DNA of 39,666 nt from Micromonospora noduli (GCF_003264365.1 NZ_PYAK01000056.1:1-39666), one strand, 5' to 3'. Counted from the stretch's first letter, positions 25,311 through 33,693 are shown. Program-made: numbers and translations. Notes: a model not told the origin generated them from the sequence alone.

Positions 25311-27633
25311 GGGTTTCCTCCAGGGCGTGGCGCAGTTGGCCGACGAACCGCTCGCCCGCCGCGGTGAGCGACCGGCTGGCCAGCAGCGCGTCGGCACCGT
25401 CCCGGGTCCACGCCAGGAAGTGGGCCGCGTTCGCCGACGCGTCGCCCTGGTCGGTGGCCGCCCGGGACTGCCAGACCTGGGTGATGGCGAGGTGGGCGTA
25501 GACGCCCTGGAGGACGCCCTCCGGTGGCCGCGGGTCGGGGCGCCAGGGCACCCGGATCTGGGCGGCCTGGCCGGATTCGACCAGGTCGTACAGGTCAAGA
25601 ACCGCACCCAGCTTCGCGTGCTGCCACTCGTGCACGAGCAGCACCGCCATCGTCTCCGGGTCGGAATGGGGGGTGACGGCGACCGCGCCGAACGCGTGCC
25701 GGGCGGTGGCGCTTCGCAGGGGTCGCGCCGGGTCAGCCGCCAATGGAACAACGGCACGCAGGCCGCCGTCGAGCGCCGCCGCGTGCGCCGGCACGTCCCG
25801 GTGCACGACCCGCCAGGCCTCCGCCAGGGTACGGCCCAACGCCCGCGCCGCCGGACCGTCCAGGCGGGGCTCGACCGGCTGGCCGTAGCAGTCGCGGTAC
25901 GGGTCACCGTCCTCAAGGAGCAGCCGGCCGCCGGGCACCGACACGTCGCGGGTCGGAAACCATCCGGTCGACGGCTGCGCCACCGGATCGAGGAGCACCG
26001 TCTGCTCGACCGACCCACCTCGGACCTGGAACTCGCCGGGTCGCACTGTCACCTCGGCGCTCTCCCCCAGGCCGGGCAGCACCAGGCTGCCGAGCGCGGG
26101 GAACGTTATCGTGTCGGCCCGCACCGGGACGTGCAACGCGGCCGGGACGCCGGCCCGCAGCGCCGCGGCGATGGCCAGGGCCGGCAGTGGGTCGACTGCC
26201 GCGCCGACGCCCGGCGGGGCCGACGAGTGGAGGCGATGCACCAGCCCGGGCCGGACGAAGGGGTGCGCCAGGACCGCTCGGATGGCCTCCGGTGCCGCCT
26301 GGTCGAGGTGGACGAGCAGTTCCCAGGCGGGCGTGGTGCCGGATCCGTCCCGGCAGGCCGCCAGCAACGCCCGGGTGATGGAGAGCTGGGTGGCGGCGAG
26401 CAGCGCGAGCGTCGACGCCGACCCGTGCCCGGTCGCCAGGTCGTCCAGCAACTCGTCGACGGGCGAGATGGTCGACAGTTCGCCCGACGCGGGCGGGGTG
26501 GGCGGCGGGTAGGCGTCCACTGTGTCGATCAGGCGGAGCAGGTCGGCGCAGTACACCGAGGGGTTGTCGAAGCCGGAGCCGGTCCGCCAACGGTGGGCGT
26601 ACAGGCCGCCGCCGCACCGGTCGACCACCGGACAGGCCCGACAGGTCGCGCAGAGCCCGGCCACGCCGTCCTGCCGGACCGCGACCCCGGGGTGCCGCGT
26701 GGCCTCGTCCACCGAGTGGTCGAACACGTCGAAACCGGTGCCGGCCGCGCCGTGGTACGCGGTCTTCAGCGAGTCGACCTGCTCCCAACTCCCGTCCGCC
26801 TCGACGACCAGCACATCGGCTGGTGCGAGGCCGAACGCCTCGGTGCCGCCGCCGCCCGGGCGCAGCGCCTCGAACATCCGGATCGACATCGGCCGCCCGT
26901 CGTCCACCCAGCGCCGGTGAATCCGCCCCAGCCAGTCCGCGTACGGGGTCGGCTCGGGGCCGGGGCGCTCCGGCGGATGGTCCCAGGTGGCGTGGGGCAG
27001 CAACAGGTCGACCCGGGGCGGACTCTCAGCCAGCAGCGCCTCGTACACCCGGTCGGGGTCGTTGCGGACGTCGATCGTGCAGAGGATGCCGGCGTAGCTG
27101 GCGCGGTGCTCCGGCCGTCGGAGCAGGGCCAGCGCCCGGCGGACGTGGTCATGGCTGCTGCCGCCGTGGGCGAAGACCCGGTGGCGGTCGTTGGCGGCCC
27201 GGTCGCCGTCTAAGGACACACCGACCCGCACGTCGTACTCGACGAACAGCCGGCACAGCTCCTCGTCGAGCAGCACGCCGTTTGTCTGCATGCGCAGGTC
27301 GAGTCGCGTCCAGGGGGTGATCGCCGCGCGCAGTTCGGCCAGCACCTCTCGTAATCCCGCCGCCCCCAGCAGCAACGGCTCACCGCCGTGCAGCACCACG
27401 TGCACGACCGGCAACTCGTGCTCGCGGGCATGCTCGGCGATCCGCTGCGCGACGGCTCGAACCGTGGCCAGCGGCATCCGCACCGGTCGACCACGCCAGG
27501 TCTGGTCGGCGTGCTGGTAGACATAGCAGTGGTCGCAGCTGAGGTCGCACCGGCTGTGCACCTTCAGTACGAACTGGCTGATCCGTCGACATGATCCACC
27601 CGCTCCGGATGGACCACACCGACAGGCCACCAT
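25294..27633 (-). CDS. fxsB: FxsB radical SAM/SPASM peptide maturase with C-terminal HExxH domain
   Basis: FxsB modifies the C-terminus of FxsA. The family is reported to form cyclophane cross-links between an aromatic ring and a nearby side-chain carbon. The 779-aa protein has the radical SAM cluster motif C29-x3-C33-x2-C36 (CDLSCDHCYVY), GGEPLLL and an LDG region. A SPASM domain follows with C328, C331, C334, C340 and C362 (CATCRACPVVDRC). From about residue 400 there is a separate domain with His668-Glu669-x2-His672 (LLVHEWQHAK), typical of HExxH peptide-modification domains; His714 could be a third ligand. The ATG touches the fxsA stop (TGAATG) and has no ribosome site of its own, implying coupling. 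Extra cysteines (4, 6, 15) lie at the N-terminus. Confidence 0.94.
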   Translation of the reverse strand: MVACRCGPSGAGGSCRRISQFVLKVHSRCDLSCDHCYVYQHADQTWRGRPVRMPLATVRAVAQRIAEHAREHELPVVHVVLHGGEPLLLGAAGLREVLAELRAAITPWTRLDLRMQTNGVLLDEELCRLFVEYDVRVGVSLDGDRAANDRHRVFAHGGSSHDHVRRALALLRRPEHRASYAGILCTIDVRNDPDRVYEALLAESPPRVDLLLPHATWDHPPERPGPEPTPYADWLGRIHRRWVDDGRPMSIRMFEALRPGGGGTEAFGLAPADVLVVEADGSWEQVDSLKTAYHGAAGTGFDVFDHSVDEATRHPGVAVRQDGVAGLCATCRACPVVDRCGGGLYAHRWRTGSGFDNPSVYCADLLRLIDTVDAYPPPTPPASGELSTISPVDELLDDLATGHGSASTLALLAATQLSITRALLAACRDGSGTTPAWELLVHLDQAAPEAIRAVLAHPFVRPGLVHRLHSSAPPGVGAAVDPLPALAIAAALRAGVPAALHVPVRADTITFPALGSLVLPGLGESAEVTVRPGEFQVRGGSVEQTVLLDPVAQPSTGWFPTRDVSVPGGRLLLEDGDPYRDCYGQPVEPRLDGPAARALGRTLAEAWRVVHRDVPAHAAALDGGLRAVVPLAADPARPLRSATARHAFGAVAVTPHSDPETMAVLLVHEWQHAKLGAVLDLYDLVESGQAAQIRVPWRPDPRPPEGVLQGVYAHLAITQVWQSRAATDQGDASANAAHFLAWTRDGADALLASRSLTAAGERFVGQLRHALEETRAGAG

Positions 27634-27822
27634 TCAGATGGCCGAGTTGAAGAGGGCGACGGGCACGGTGCCGGAGGGCACCGGCCCACCCTCAACGACG
27701 CGCCGCCGGATCGCCTCGACCAGATCGGCGTGCTCGACGGCGATCCGCTCAAGCGGGATGTCCAGGCTATGTGTGAGGTCATCCAGGCCCGGACGGGATG
27801 GGCGGGTGGGTGCGTTGTCCAC
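27634..27822 (-). CDS. fxsA: FxSxx-COOH RiPP precursor peptide
   Basis: This is a 62-aa peptide whose last five residues are Phe58-Asn-Ser60-Ala-Ile, exactly the F-x-S-x-x-COOH signature. Its role is as substrate of the adjacent FxsB. By analogy with cyclophane-forming maturases, a three-residue F-N-S ring is the likely product (inference). The leader, residues 1-45, includes DLTHSLDIPLERIAVE and LVEAIRRRVVEGG, helical segments likely to be recognised by FxsB. There is no signal peptide. GTG 27822 is chosen because GGAGA lies 6 nt upstream; longer in-frame starts would overlap the promoter. The stop is directly followed by the fxsB ATG. Confidence 0.9.
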   Translation of the reverse strand: MDNAPTRPSRPGLDDLTHSLDIPLERIAVEHADLVEAIRRRVVEGGPVPSGTVPVALFNSAI

Positions 27823-27894
27823 AATGATTCTCCGGGTCCCGCGGACGCGCCACGGGAGGTGTGATGGACGGCCCGAGGGCCCTGACGCGCCACC

Positions 27895-27923
27895 AGAATA
27901 GGCAACAGCCCCAACGATGTCAT
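27895..27923 (-). promoter_or_regulatory. promoter of fxsA
   Basis: On the minus strand ATGACA (27923-27918) and TATTCT (27900-27895) are exactly 17 bp apart, one and two mismatches from the sigma-70 consensus hexamers. The predicted leader is about 65 nt. The -35 box lies inside the palindrome at 27911-27929. Confidence 0.6.
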
Positions 27924-27929
27924 CGTTGG
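27911..27929. promoter_or_regulatory. 19-bp perfect palindrome, likely operator
   Basis: CCAACGATGTCATCGTTGG has 9-bp arms around one central base. A further inverted half-site ACCAAC is at 27941-27946, so three CCAAC-type half-sites occur in about 36 bp. It overlaps the fxsA -35 box and lies 32 bp before the DUF2277 start. This suits a dimeric regulator controlling one or both genes. No regulator gene is adjacent. Confidence 0.6.
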
Positions 27930-27961
27930 TCAAGTAGCGCACCAACCGAGGAGGAACTCAC

Positions 27962-28210
27962 ATGTGCCGGAGCATCAAGACGCTGCGTGAGCCGTTCACC
28001 CCGCAGGTGACCGACGCGGACGTCGAGGCGGCAGCGTTGCAGTACGTCCGGAAGATCTCTGGCTTCCGGGCGCCCGCCGCGCACAACGCCGCCGCGTTCG
28101 ACGCCGCGGTGGCCACCGTGGCCGAGGCGACGCGCACCCTGCTCGACCATCTGGTGGTGCGGGGTGCCGGATCGGGCACCACCGACCGGTCGGCCACCGC
28201 GGCCAGCTGA
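27962..28210 (+). CDS. DUF2277 family protein
   Basis: An 82-aa protein with the DUF2277 pattern: MCRSIKTLREPFTPQVTD at the start, then AALQYVRKISGFRAP and a second helix AFDAAVATVAEATRTLLDHL. The invariant N-terminal MCR-IKTL is intact, so the start is certain; GAGGAGG lies 7 nt upstream. The last 15 residues (Gly/Ser/Thr-rich) are outside the family core. The function of DUF2277 is unknown. It is divergent from fxsA across a 139-bp region with the palindrome at 27911-27929, and convergent with the 159-aa gene that follows. Confidence 0.92.
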   Translation: MCRSIKTLREPFTPQVTDADVEAAALQYVRKISGFRAPAAHNAAAFDAAVATVAEATRTLLDHLVVRGAGSGTTDRSATAAS

Positions 28211-28239
28211 TCGCCGCTGACCGGCACGGCACCCGGCCG

Positions 28240-28265
28240 GGCCTGACCCTGGAGAGGGTCAGGCC
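28240..28265. terminator. bidirectional terminator hairpin
   Basis: An 11-bp perfect stem, GGCCTGACCCT (28240-28250) with 28255-28265, has loop GGAG, between two convergent genes. On the minus strand it includes the TGA stop of the 159-aa gene. Confidence 0.75.
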
Positions 28266-28738
28266 GCGGCGAGCGCTGGGGCGATCGTGTCGGGCGCCCA
28301 GCGCGAGCGGTGGCACTGCGACCAGCCCCGACAACCTGGGTCACCCAGCGAGCACAGCCGCAGCCTGCTGAGCACCTCACCGTCCTCGGTGTCCCGCACG
28401 TCGAAGTGCACCGGACGGACCGTGCCGTCCGGAGCGACGAGCAGGTGCCGGCCCGCGTCGAGCGTGTCGTCGCGCAACAGGCAGTTGCGGCCCAGCAATC
28501 GGGCCAGCGCGGCGATGCTCGCGTGCTCGGAGAGCTGCTCGGGCACCCCGTAGCAGTCCACCACCGTCGCGAACTCGCCCGGCGCCTGCCAGACGTCACA
28601 CACCACCGCGTACGCCGGCAGCCGCGCCGGGTCGGCCACCGCCAGCGGCATCACCACCCGACCAAGCGCTTCCGCCAGCGCCGGGTAGACCTCCACGGGT
28701 TGAGCCCCGTCGATTCTCCAGTTCCACAGCTCGGTCAT
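28259..28738 (-). CDS. hypothetical protein, 159 aa
   Basis: I do not recognise this protein. It starts at ATG 28738 with GAGGAGG 4 nt upstream, a strong ribosome site, and codon use matches neighbouring genes. The sequence begins MTELWNWRIDGAQPVEVYP and looks soluble and alpha/beta, with segments PAYAVVCDVWQAPGEFATVVDCYG and RHLLVAPDGTVRPVHFDVRDTEDGEVLSRL. The C-terminus has a Cys-rich patch, LCSLGDPGCRGWSQCHRSRW, with cysteines spaced 7 and 6 apart and a nearby His, which could bind a metal. There is no signal peptide or membrane segment. It lies downstream of selD on the same strand, across 230 bp containing a possible promoter of its own, and beside the fxs island. Confidence 0.75.
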   Translation of the reverse strand: MTELWNWRIDGAQPVEVYPALAEALGRVVMPLAVADPARLPAYAVVCDVWQAPGEFATVVDCYGVPEQLSEHASIAALARLLGRNCLLRDDTLDAGRHLLVAPDGTVRPVHFDVRDTEDGEVLSRLRLCSLGDPGCRGWSQCHRSRWAPDTIAPALAAA

Positions 28739-28825
28739 TCCGCCTCCTCGCTGCGTTCGTCCCCACCGGCCTCCGGATCGGGCCTTACACACGATGGTGG
28801 GGGGCATTTGACCCCAGCCGGGGGC

Positions 28826-28855
28826 AAGTTACCGGTCTGTGACCATTCCGGGCAA
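28826..28855 (-). promoter_or_regulatory. candidate promoter of the 159-aa gene
   Basis: TTGCCC (28855-28850) and TAACTT (28831-28826) on the minus strand are 18 bp apart. They lie in a locally AT-rich stretch about 90 nt before the start codon. Confidence 0.35.
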
Positions 28856-28968
28856 AATTTCCCTGAGCGGCATTGCTCGGAGTAGCGGGAAGGTGACAGT
28901 TTATCGGGTATGGTGCGCCATCCGCGCCACCGCCACCGCGTGTTCCGCCGCGGGTCGACCGCCCCCGG

Positions 28969-29958
28969 TCAGCGCAGCACGACCAGGTGCTCCCCCCGGG
29001 GCAGCAGCTCGCCCACCACGGGAGCGCCGGGCACCTCGCCGGCGACCAGCAGGCCACCTGAGGTCTGCGCGTCGGCCAGCAGCAACCGCTCCGCCTCGTC
29101 AGCCGCGCCGAAGTCCGTCCACGGGGTCACCCACTCCAGGTTGCGCCGGCTGCCGCCGCTGACGAACCCGTCGCGCAGCGCCTCACGCGCGCCGGCCAGA
29201 TAGGGCACCCGGGCGGTGTCGATGGCCACCGTGACCTGGCTGGCCCGGGCCAGCTTCGAGGCGTGCCCGAGCAGCCCGAACCCGGTCACGTCGGTGCCGC
29301 ACCGGATGCCGGCGGCGACCGCCGCGTGGGCGGCCTCCCGATTGAGCGCGCTCATCGTGGCCACCGCCTCCGGGAAGCTCTCACCGGTCGCCTTGTGCCG
29401 GGTGTTCAGCACACCCACCCCGAGCGGCTTGGTCAGCGACAACGGCACCCCGGCCCGCCCGGCGTCGAGGGTGATCAGCTCCTCCGGTCGGACCGTGCCG
29501 GTGACCGCGAGACCGTACTTCGGGCCGTCGTCGTCCACGCTGTGCCCGCCGGCCAGGTGACAGCCGGCCTCCCGCGCCACGTCCTGGCCGCCGCGCAGCA
29601 CCTCACGGGCCAACTCCAGCGGCAGCACGTCGCGCGGCCAGCAGAGCAGGTTGAGCGCCACCAGCGGGGTGCCGCCCATCGCGTACACGTCGGAGAGCGC
29701 GTTGGCCGCTGCGATCCGACCCCAGTCGTACGCGTCGTCGACCACCGGGGTGAAGAAGTCGGCGGTGCTGACCAGGCCGGTCCGCTCATCGAGGCGCACC
29801 ACAGCCGCGTCGTCGCCGTGGTCCAACCCGACCAGCAACTCGGCGGTGCCGGTCGCCGGGCCGAGACCAGCCACCATGATCTCCAGCTCGCCCGGCGGGA
29901 TCTTGCAGGCGCAGCCACCGCCGCGGGCGTACTTGGTCAACCGTACGGGTTCGGTCAT
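28969..29958 (-). CDS. selD: selenide, water dikinase (selenophosphate synthetase)
   Basis: SelD makes selenophosphate from selenide and ATP, the selenium donor for selenocysteine or selenouridine. The protein is 329 aa. The glycine-rich N-terminal loop is RGGGCACKIPPGEL, with Cys16 at the catalytic Cys/Sec position and Lys19 after it. It is a Cys form, not a selenoprotein. Further family motifs are DDAAVVRLDE, STADFFTPVVDDAYDWGRIAAANALSDVYAMGG, GGHSVDD, TKPLGVGVLNTRHK and TDVTGFGLLGHA. No selA, selB, selC-type tRNA, selenouridine synthase or selenoprotein gene was found in this window, so the pathway must continue elsewhere. It is divergent from gluA across 195 bp. Confidence 0.96.
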   Translation of the reverse strand: MTEPVRLTKYARGGGCACKIPPGELEIMVAGLGPATGTAELLVGLDHGDDAAVVRLDERTGLVSTADFFTPVVDDAYDWGRIAAANALSDVYAMGGTPLVALNLLCWPRDVLPLELAREVLRGGQDVAREAGCHLAGGHSVDDDGPKYGLAVTGTVRPEELITLDAGRAGVPLSLTKPLGVGVLNTRHKATGESFPEAVATMSALNREAAHAAVAAGIRCGTDVTGFGLLGHASKLARASQVTVAIDTARVPYLAGAREALRDGFVSGGSRRNLEWVTPWTDFGAADEAERLLLADAQTSGGLLVAGEVPGAPVVGELLPRGEHLVVLR

Positions 29959-30073
29959 TCACCAATGATCGCGACAACGCGCCACGATCGCCACCGCGAC
30001 CACCCATCCGGTGACCAAATTCGGACGCCCGAGAACGATCGTGACCGGTGTTACCGCTCCGTGACCCGCTGGG

Positions 30074-30130
30074 TTGCGTTCTGCCACATCAGGCCGCCTA
30101 CAGTGGCCGCACCGGGGGTCAACCGACCCC
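30074..30130 (+). promoter_or_regulatory. candidate gluA promoter and leader hairpin
   Basis: TTGCGT (30074-30079) and TACAGT (30099-30104) are 19 bp apart. A 6-bp hairpin GGGGTC-AACC-GACCCC (30115-30130) follows at about the transcription start or early leader, 24 nt before the gluA start. Confidence 0.4.
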
Positions 30131-30153
30131 GATCCGGGAGACGACAGGGGACG

Positions 30154-30909
<756 letters not shown>

Positions 30910-30965
30910 GCGTCCGTAGTGGAGCGCGCCGTACTCGGTGGGCTCCGTTGAAGAAGGAGAAGAGT

Positions 30966-31844
30966 ATGCGTATCAAGCGCGTTGCGGCAGTCGCCGCGGT
31001 CGCCGCTCTGGCGCTCGGCCTCACCGCCTGTGGTGGCGACGACGGCGGGGAGGGCACCGGCGCTGGCAGCAAGTCCTTCACCGCCGGCACCACCATGGAG
31101 AAGCTGAACAAGGCCCAGAAGATCAAGGTCGGCACCAAGTTCGACCAGCCCGGCTTCGGCCTGAAGGGCCTCTCCGGCAAGCCGGAGGGCTTCGACGTCG
31201 AGATCGCCAAGATCATCGTCAAGGAGCTCGGCATCCCCGAGGACAAGATCGAGTGGGTCGAGGCCCCCTCGAAGGTCCGCGAGGACGTGATCGTCAACGG
31301 CACTGTCGACCTGGTCGCCGCGACCTACACGATCAACGACAAGCGCAAGGAGCGGATCGCCTTCGCAGGCCCGTACTACGAGGCCGGCCAGAACATCATG
31401 GTCAAGAAGGACGACACCACCATCACCGGTCCGGACTCGTTCAAGGACGGCACCAAGAAGGTCTGCTCGGTCACCGGCTCGACGCCGTTCGAGGAGATCA
31501 AGAAGTACGTCAAGGACGTCGCCACCCAGCTGGTGCCCTTCGACACCTACGACAAGTGCCGGGACGCCCTCAAGAGCGGCCAGGTCGACGCCGTCACCAC
31601 TGACAACGTGATCCTGCTCGGCTACATCGCCAAGGACGAGGCGTCGTTCAAGCTGGCCGGCAGCAACTTCACCAAGGAGCCGTACGGCATCGGGGTGAAG
31701 AAGGAGGACGCGGACTTCCGCAGCTTCATCAACGACACGCTGGACAAGGCCGTCGCCGACGGCAGCTGGAAGAAGGCCTGGGACAACACCGCCGGCAAGT
31801 TCGGCGCGGAACTGGGCTCGGCGCCCACCATCAACCGCTACTGA
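30966..31844 (+). CDS. gluB: amino-acid ABC transporter substrate-binding lipoprotein
   Basis: This solute-binding protein of family 3 captures the amino acid outside the membrane and delivers it to the GluC-GluD permease. The 292-aa precursor has a lipoprotein signal, LALGLTAC, with Cys22 as the lipidated residue, followed by an acidic and Gly-rich tether. The mature part contains KIKVGTKFDQPGFGL, PEGFDVEIAKIIVKELGI, VREDVIVNGTVDLVAATYTIND and KERIAFAGPYYEAGQ, typical of polar amino-acid binders. Near the end it has ALKSGQVDAVTTDNVIL. ATG 30966 has AAGGAGAAG closely upstream. The gap to gluA is 56 bp and the gap to gluC is 41 bp. Confidence 0.95.
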   Translation: MRIKRVAAVAAVAALALGLTACGGDDGGEGTGAGSKSFTAGTTMEKLNKAQKIKVGTKFDQPGFGLKGLSGKPEGFDVEIAKIIVKELGIPEDKIEWVEAPSKVREDVIVNGTVDLVAATYTINDKRKERIAFAGPYYEAGQNIMVKKDDTTITGPDSFKDGTKKVCSVTGSTPFEEIKKYVKDVATQLVPFDTYDKCRDALKSGQVDAVTTDNVILLGYIAKDEASFKLAGSNFTKEPYGIGVKKEDADFRSFINDTLDKAVADGSWKKAWDNTAGKFGAELGSAPTINRY

Positions 31845-31885
31845 TCTGATCCTTCGATCTGGAGGGTGGGGAGGAACACCGACCC

Positions 31886-32593
31886 GTGAACGTGCTCATC
31901 GACAAGTTCGACGTCTTTGCGGGTGGTTTCTGGCTCACCCTCCAGATCTGCATCCTCGCCGCGATCGGCGCCCTCGTCCTGGGCGCCATCGTGGCGGTGC
32001 TGCGCATCTCACCGGTGCCGCCGTTGCGCGCGCTCGGCACCGGCTACGTGAACGTCTTCCGCAACATGCCGCTGACAGTGGTGATGTTCTTCGCCGCGTT
32101 CGGCCTGCCGGCGCTCGGCTCCAACGCGGACTTCCTCCGCATCCCGGTGCTCGACTCGCTGTTCACCCGGCTCGGCACCGACCTGCCGTACTTCCGGTTC
32201 GCACTGATCGCCCTGGTGCTCTACACCGCGGCGTTCGTCTGCGAGGCGCTGCGGTCCGGGGTGAACGCGGTGCCCGCCGGCCAGGCGGAGGCGGCGCGGT
32301 CACTGGGCCTGACCTTCGGGCAGAACCTGCGCTACGTGGTGCTGCCACAGTCCTGGAAGGCCTCGATCGTCCCGCTCGGTTCGGTGATCATCGCGATGAT
32401 CAAGAATTCGGCGCTGGCCGGCTTCTTCGGGGTTGCCGGTGACCTGTCGGCCACGGCCGACCAGCTCACCGGGGCCGAGGGCTATGCCTTCGTCCCGGTC
32501 GCCATCGGCATCTCGATCGGCTACCTGATCATGACCGTGCCGCTCGGCGCCCTGCTGGACCGGATCGAGAAGCGACAGGCGGTGGCCCGATGA
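31886..32593 (+). CDS. gluC: amino-acid ABC transporter permease
   Basis: This 235-aa inner-membrane permease of the HisM/GlnP family has about five transmembrane helices. The first (GGFWLTLQICILAAIGALVLGAIVAVLRI) carries the family start. VNVFRNMPLTVVMFFAAFGLP follows, and the cytoplasmic EAA loop that contacts the ATPase is AGQAEAARSLGLTFGQNLRYVVLPQSWK. GTG 31886 follows a GGGGAGGAA site at slightly long spacing. The stop overlaps the gluD start as ATGA, so the two permease subunits are made together. Confidence 0.94.
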   Translation: MNVLIDKFDVFAGGFWLTLQICILAAIGALVLGAIVAVLRISPVPPLRALGTGYVNVFRNMPLTVVMFFAAFGLPALGSNADFLRIPVLDSLFTRLGTDLPYFRFALIALVLYTAAFVCEALRSGVNAVPAGQAEAARSLGLTFGQNLRYVVLPQSWKASIVPLGSVIIAMIKNSALAGFFGVAGDLSATADQLTGAEGYAFVPVAIGISIGYLIMTVPLGALLDRIEKRQAVAR

Positions 32594-33576
32594 GTCAGCA
32601 GACCAGCGTCCTCTACGACGTCCCTGGCCCCCGGCAGCGGCGGATCACCCTGATCAGCAGCCTCGTCGCCGGCGTGGTGCTGCTCGTCGGCGCATACTTC
32701 CTGATCTACCGGCCCCTGGACGAGAATGGCCAGCTCTCGATGGAGCTGTGGGGCCCGCTGATCGACCCCTCCAACGAGAACTTCTCCCAGGTGTGGGAGC
32801 GGATCGGCCTCGGTTTCAAGAACACCCTGCTCGCGGCGGCCCTGGCCATCGTCTCCTCGCTGGTGATCGGCACGCTGCTGGCCGTGCTGCGGATCCAGCT
32901 CAAGAGCCTGATCCGACGGCGCTTCACCGGCGTGGCGACGCCGCTGGCGTACCTGCTGCGCGGGCTGAGCAGGCTGCTGTCGGCGGTCACCCGGGTCTGC
33001 GTCGAGGTGTTCCGCGGCCTGCCCGTCGTGCTCACCATCTTCTTCGTGGCTCGCGGTTTCCCCGAGTTCGGCTTGTACTTCGACAACTTCTGGTACCTGG
33101 TCATCGGCCTCACCATCTACAACTCGGTGGTGATCGGCGAGATCCTCCGCTCCGGCATGGAGGGGCTGCCCGGCGGTCAGGCGGAGGCCGCCGCCGCCAT
33201 CGGACTCTCCCCGGCACAGACCACCCGGATGATCCTGCTGCCACAGGCCTTCCGGGTCATGCTGCCGGCACTGATCAGCCAGTTGGTCGTGGTGCTCAAG
33301 GACACCTCGCTGGGGTTCATCATCAGCTACGAGGAGACCCTGAACATCGGCAAGCAGCTCATCGGCGTGCTGGGCAACCCGATCCAGGTCTACGTCGTGA
33401 TCGCCGTGCTCTTCATCGTGGTGAACTACTCGCTGTCGAAGCTCGCCCAGTACGTCCAGCGGCGGCTCGCCCGGGGTCGCAAGACGGCCGGCACCCCGGC
33501 ACAGAACCCGCCGCCGGCAGCCCTGATCTCCCAGGCCGAGGGTGGGGGCGGCGGCGGAGGTGGCGGCGGCGCCTGA
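32590..33576 (+). CDS. gluD: amino-acid ABC transporter permease
   Basis: This 328-aa partner permease has a hydrophobic first helix near residues 20-42 (TLISSLVAGVVLLVGAYFLI), then an extracytoplasmic segment. The transport core has LGFKNTLLAAALAIVSSLV, VEVFRGLPVVLTIFFVARG and the EAA loop GGQAEAAAAIGLSPAQTTRMILLPQAF. It is longer than gluC at both ends. The last 30 residues form a cytoplasmic tail ending in an uninterrupted run of ten glycines and one alanine. That glycine run is a likely site of length variation. The gene ends the operon at a strong hairpin. Confidence 0.94.
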   Translation: MSQQTSVLYDVPGPRQRRITLISSLVAGVVLLVGAYFLIYRPLDENGQLSMELWGPLIDPSNENFSQVWERIGLGFKNTLLAAALAIVSSLVIGTLLAVLRIQLKSLIRRRFTGVATPLAYLLRGLSRLLSAVTRVCVEVFRGLPVVLTIFFVARGFPEFGLYFDNFWYLVIGLTIYNSVVIGEILRSGMEGLPGGQAEAAAAIGLSPAQTTRMILLPQAFRVMLPALISQLVVVLKDTSLGFIISYEETLNIGKQLIGVLGNPIQVYVVIAVLFIVVNYSLSKLAQYVQRRLARGRKTAGTPAQNPPPAALISQAEGGGGGGGGGGA

Positions 33577-33600
33577 GCCACTCCACACCGACCAGAAGGC

Positions 33601-33637
33601 CCGAAGGCCGCCCCGAGCAGTTCGGGGCGGCCTTCGG
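33601..33637 (+). terminator. terminator of the gluABCD operon
   Basis: A perfect 16-bp stem, CCGAAGGCCGCCCCGA (33601-33616) with 33622-33637, has a 5-nt loop. It lies 25 nt after the gluD stop. Confidence 0.9.
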
Positions 33638-33693
33638 TCATCTGCGCGGGTTGTGCGTGTCGCGTCGTTCCGCGCGCGGCCGCTGCGGGAGGG

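Noticed and set aside
14508..27822. Transposon or prophage origin of the fxs island
   Set aside because: No transposase, integrase, tRNA target or flanking direct repeat could be seen, so the means of acquisition is unknown.
28245..28265. Possible selenocysteine UGA with SECIS-like hairpin at the end of the 159-aa gene
   Set aside because: The TGA lies inside the stem, not before it; read-through would run antisense to DUF2277, and the hairpin fits a terminator between convergent genes.
28739..30153. tRNA-Sec or other tRNA near selD
   Set aside because: No acceptor-stem pairing or T-loop GTTCGAXTC pattern found on either strand in the gaps around selD.
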